Origin: Rhodobacterales bacterium
Lineage (GTDB): Bacteria; Pseudomonadota; Alphaproteobacteria; Rhodobacterales; Rhodobacteraceae
Assembly (NCBI GenBank): GCA_025357355.1
Contig: JANXPK010000195.1
Span: 1 to 8,707 of the forward strand
DNA length: 8,707 nucleotides
Reading direction: 5' to 3'
Shown here: positions 6,918 to 8,707 of the stretch, piece by piece
How positions within the stretch are numbered: the stretch's first letter is position 1
Layout of the letters: every line of letters starts with the position of its first letter
The notes under the pieces: model-generated
Told to the model about the DNA's origin: nothing
The model's database searches: none
What the model saw: only the letters and a program-made list of their open reading frames with translations
Position numbers and translations under genes: made by a program

Positions 6918-7961
6918 ATGTCCGAGCCGGTCCAAACGCCTCAGACCTTTCCGACCCGCATCTTTTCAGGAATTCAACCGTCCGGCGGTTTGACCCTTGG
7001 CAACTATCTTGGCGCCCTGAAACGCTTTGTCGAAAAGCAGGACGAAGGCATTGAAACCATTTACTGCCTGGTCGACATGCATGCAATCACGGTCTTTCAG
7101 GACCCTGTCCGGTTGCGCCAACAGACGCGCGAGGCGGCGGCGGGCTTTATCGCGGCGGGGATCGATCCAGCGCGGTCGATCCTGTTCAACCAGAGCCAGG
7201 TCAGCGCCCATGTGGAATTGGCCTGGATTTTCAACTGTGTAGCGCGCATGGGCTGGATGAGTCGGATGACGCAGTTCAAGGACAAGGCGGGCAAGAACAG
7301 CGAAAACGTCTCGCTTGGTCTGTTCGCTTACCCCTCGCTGATGGCGGCAGACATCATGGCCTACAAGGCCACGCATGTCCCGGTTGGGGAGGATCAAAAG
7401 CAGCATCTGGAACTGTGCCGCGACATCGCGATCAAGTTCAACAATGACTATAAAGTTGATTTCTTTCCGGTGGTTGAGCCGGTGATCGAAGGGGCGGCGA
7501 CGCGGGTGATGAGCTTGCGTGACGGCACGGTGAAGATGTCGAAATCGGACCCGTCCGACCAGAGCCGGATCAATCTGACCGACGATGCCGACACCATCGC
7601 CAAGAAGATCCGCAGGGCCAAGACCGATCCGGAGCCGCTGCCGGATTCGGTCGAGGGTCTGAAAGGCCGGCCCGAGGCGCGCAATCTGGTCAACATCTAT
7701 GCGGCTTTGGCGGGCCACACACCAGCTCAGGTGATCCGGGACTTCGGTGGCGCCCAGTTTGGCACGTTCAAGCCGGCGCTGGCGGACCTTGCGGTAGCCA
7801 AACTGGAGCCCATCACCACCGAAATGAGCCGCCTGATGCAGGACCCCGCGGAGATCGACCGTATCTTGGGCGAAGGGGCGGTGCGGGCGGATGCGGTGGC
7901 GCGGCCGATCATCGATCAGGTCTATGACATCCTGGGGATGATCCGATCGCGGCAGGTCTAG
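6918..7961 (+). CDS. trpS: Tryptophanyl-tRNA synthetase TrpS
   Basis: A 347-aa class Ic aminoacyl-tRNA synthetase that activates tryptophan with ATP and charges tRNA-Trp in the cytoplasm. The N-terminus carries RIFSGIQPSGGLTLGNYLGA (14-33), with TLGN as the HIGH-equivalent. YCLVDMHAIT, RMTQFKDKAGKN, the YPSLMAADI block and VPVGEDQKQH (154-163) follow in the normal order, and KMSKS is intact at 206-210 (context GTVKMSKSDPSD). Length and motifs are those of ordinary bacterial TrpRS, with no insertion or truncation. The ATG at 6918 is chosen over an in-frame ATG at 6870 because AGGGAGA (6906-6912) lies 5 nt upstream and the extra 16 residues precede the family's usual start. The gene is divergent from the rhomboid gene and convergent with the AraC-type gene, with 161 bp between their stops. 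Confidence 0.97.
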   Translation: MSEPVQTPQTFPTRIFSGIQPSGGLTLGNYLGALKRFVEKQDEGIETIYCLVDMHAITVFQDPVRLRQQTREAAAGFIAAGIDPARSILFNQSQVSAHVELAWIFNCVARMGWMSRMTQFKDKAGKNSENVSLGLFAYPSLMAADIMAYKATHVPVGEDQKQHLELCRDIAIKFNNDYKVDFFPVVEPVIEGAATRVMSLRDGTVKMSKSDPSDQSRINLTDDADTIAKKIRRAKTDPEPLPDSVEGLKGRPEARNLVNIYAALAGHTPAQVIRDFGGAQFGTFKPALADLAVAKLEPITTEMSRLMQDPAEIDRILGEGAVRADAVARPIIDQVYDILGMIRSRQV

Positions 7962-7980
7962 CAAGCCCTTGAGAACGCCG

Positions 7981-8001
7981 CGTTAATTGGCCTGATTAAC
8001 G
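7981..8001. repeat. Perfect 7+7 bp palindrome, CGTTAAT-N7-ATTAACG
   Basis: CGTTAAT (7981-7987) and its exact reverse complement ATTAACG (7995-8001) flank a 7-bp TGGCCTG spacer. It begins 20 bp after the trpS stop. There is no T-run on either side, and the stem is AT-rich, so it is a poor intrinsic terminator; the symmetry resembles a dimeric regulator operator. A third related half, CGTTAAC, lies at 8083-8089. The repeat is directly visible; its function is unknown. Confidence 0.6.
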
Positions 8002-8012
8002 GAAGATGAACG

Positions 8013-8056
8013 ACCTACAAACCACCTACATTCCCTCTACAATCCCTCTACACGCT
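8013..8056. repeat. Four-copy direct repeat with exact 11-bp period (CTACA core)
   Basis: Four consecutive 11-mers can be read: ACCTACAAACC, ACCTACATTCC, CTCTACAATCC and CTCTACACGCT. The CTACA core falls at 8015-8019, 8026-8030, 8037-8041 and 8048-8052, exactly 11 bp apart each time, and the first three units end in CC. On the minus strand the core reads TGTAG. The period is about one helical turn, so the cores lie on one DNA face, as in tandem sites for OmpR/PhoB-type regulators. It starts 11 bp after the palindrome at 7981-8001, between the ends of two convergent genes. The array is directly visible; its role is inference. Confidence 0.7.
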
Positions 8057-8122
8057 CACCAAGATTTTCGGCCTCCGAATTGCGTTAACCAAGAGCCTGC
8101 GAATCGCTGGGGTTTGGCCGCG

Positions 8123-8707
8123 TCAAGCGACTAAACCAGCGCCGCGCAGGCTGCTGGGGGCGATGCCATATCTGCGGCGGAAGGCGCGGCTGAGGGCTGA
8201 GGGCGAGGAAAAGCCGGTGCGCAGTGCCACTTCGGCAAGAGCGTGACGGGTGTCGGTGATCATGCGGCGGGCGGCGGCGAGGCGCAGGTTCTGGGCATAG
8301 GCTGCCGGGGTCATGCCGACATTCAGACGGAACAGGGTTTCAAGGCGGCGGGGCGACAGACCGATCTCGGCGGCCAGTCGAGACATGGGCATAGGCGCAT
8401 CAAGCTGCGCCTCCATCCGCGCGATGGTCTGGGCAACGCGGGGATCAAGACGCGGATCGGGCTGGGTCGGGGTGATCTGCGGCTCGGAGGCTTCACGGGC
8501 CGTGGTGATGAAGCTTGCCGCGACCTGCAGGGCAACGGCCGCACCATGACGGGCGCGGATCAGGTGCAGCATCAGGTCGGCGGCCGGGGCGGCACCACCT
8601 GCGGTGAAGCGGTTGCCGTCGATCACGAAGCGGTCGGGTACGACATCGACATGGGGATGGGCGGCAGCGAGGTCTTCCAGGTCTTCCCAATGGACGGTGG
8701 CGCGGTG
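8123..8707 (-). CDS. GATase1/DJ-1-type AraC-family transcriptional regulator (GlxA/GbdR-like), C-terminal part
   Basis: The minus strand is open from the right edge to the TGA at 8123-8125, giving 194 residues; the start is outside the window. The first about 60 residues carry the end of a DJ-1/PfpI-like (class I glutamine amidotransferase-like) domain: ATVHWEDLEDLAAAHP, DRFVIDGNRFTAGG and PAADLMLHLI. This is typical of regulators such as GbdR/CdhR that sense quaternary amines or related metabolites without enzymatic activity. After a Pro/Thr-rich linker comes a complete AraC double helix-turn-helix (about visible res. 85-188), with MSRLAAEIGLSPRRLETLF as the first HTH and LAEVALRTGFSSPSALSRAF plus RRYGIAPSSLR as the second. 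It should bind promoter DNA and usually activate transcription. The ligand and targets cannot be read from this part, and the neighbour that might tell lies outside. A GTG at 8626 is internal to the domain and is not the start. Confidence 0.93.
   Translation of the reverse strand, partial: HRATVHWEDLEDLAAAHPHVDVVPDRFVIDGNRFTAGGAAPAADLMLHLIRARHGAAVALQVAASFITTAREASEPQITPTQPDPRLDPRVAQTIARMEAQLDAPMPMSRLAAEIGLSPRRLETLFRLNVGMTPAAYAQNLRLAAARRMITDTRHALAEVALRTGFSSPSALSRAFRRRYGIAPSSLRGAGLVA

Noticed and set aside
6841..7086. Upstream extension of the rhomboid reading frame to an ATG at 7086
   Set aside because: It would run antisense through the trpS start and both promoters. The 82 extra residues are Arg/Ser/Cys-rich and unlike a rhomboid N-terminus, and the ATG at 6840 starts just before the first hydrophobic helix.
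8067..8079. Small hairpin TTCGG-CCT-CCGAA as terminator of the AraC-type gene
   Set aside because: The stem is 5 bp with a 3-nt loop, and the minus-strand tail (AAAATCTT) lacks a real T-run. Too weak to call, though it might contribute to a 3' end.
8058..8094. ACCAAGA repeated at 8058-8064 and 8088-8094
   Set aside because: Two 7-bp copies 30 bp apart without further similarity are weak evidence, although they add to the repeat density of this gap.

Overview
The window looks like a chromosomal segment of a Rhodobacteraceae-type alphaproteobacterium (Rhodobacter/Paracoccus/Tabrizicola-like). This rests on high-GC codon use, the proteins I recognise (RsmI, a short LpoA-like lipoprotein, GlnD, MurJ, TrpS), and the gene order glnD-murJ-rhomboid-trpS, which I remember from that family. 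No species can be named from sequence reading alone. I see no mobile elements, tRNA/rRNA genes or CRISPR arrays.

Layout. Positions 1-472 (minus) hold the N-terminal 157 residues of rsmI (16S rRNA C1402 2'-O-methyltransferase), running off the left edge. It is divergent, across about 90 bp, from a lipoprotein gene at 562-1740 with a type 1 periplasmic-binding fold (penicillin-binding protein activator, LpoA C-domain type). After a 61-nt gap comes glnD (PII uridylyltransferase/uridylyl-removing enzyme, GTG start at 1802). It is followed after 1 nt by murJ (lipid II flippase, 4533-6104). Convergent with murJ is a small rhomboid-family membrane protein (6133-6840, minus) that has lost the catalytic Ser and His positions. 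Divergent from it is trpS (6918-7961). After trpS lies a 161-bp gap between two convergent gene ends. It contains a perfect 7+7 bp palindrome and a four-copy 11-bp direct repeat. The right edge is the C-terminal 194 residues of a GATase1/DJ-1-type AraC-family regulator (8123-8707, minus), whose N-terminus lies outside the window.

How the genes fit together. Most are housekeeping genes. The lipoprotein and murJ both point to peptidoglycan synthesis (synthase activation and lipid II export), with the nitrogen-status sensor glnD between them; glnD and murJ are almost certainly co-transcribed. rsmI and trpS serve translation. The AraC-type regulator is an accessory regulator whose target cannot be deduced here.

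The two points most worth a second look are the apparently dead rhomboid and the helically phased repeat array with its adjoining palindrome, placed where no annotated gene needs a promoter.
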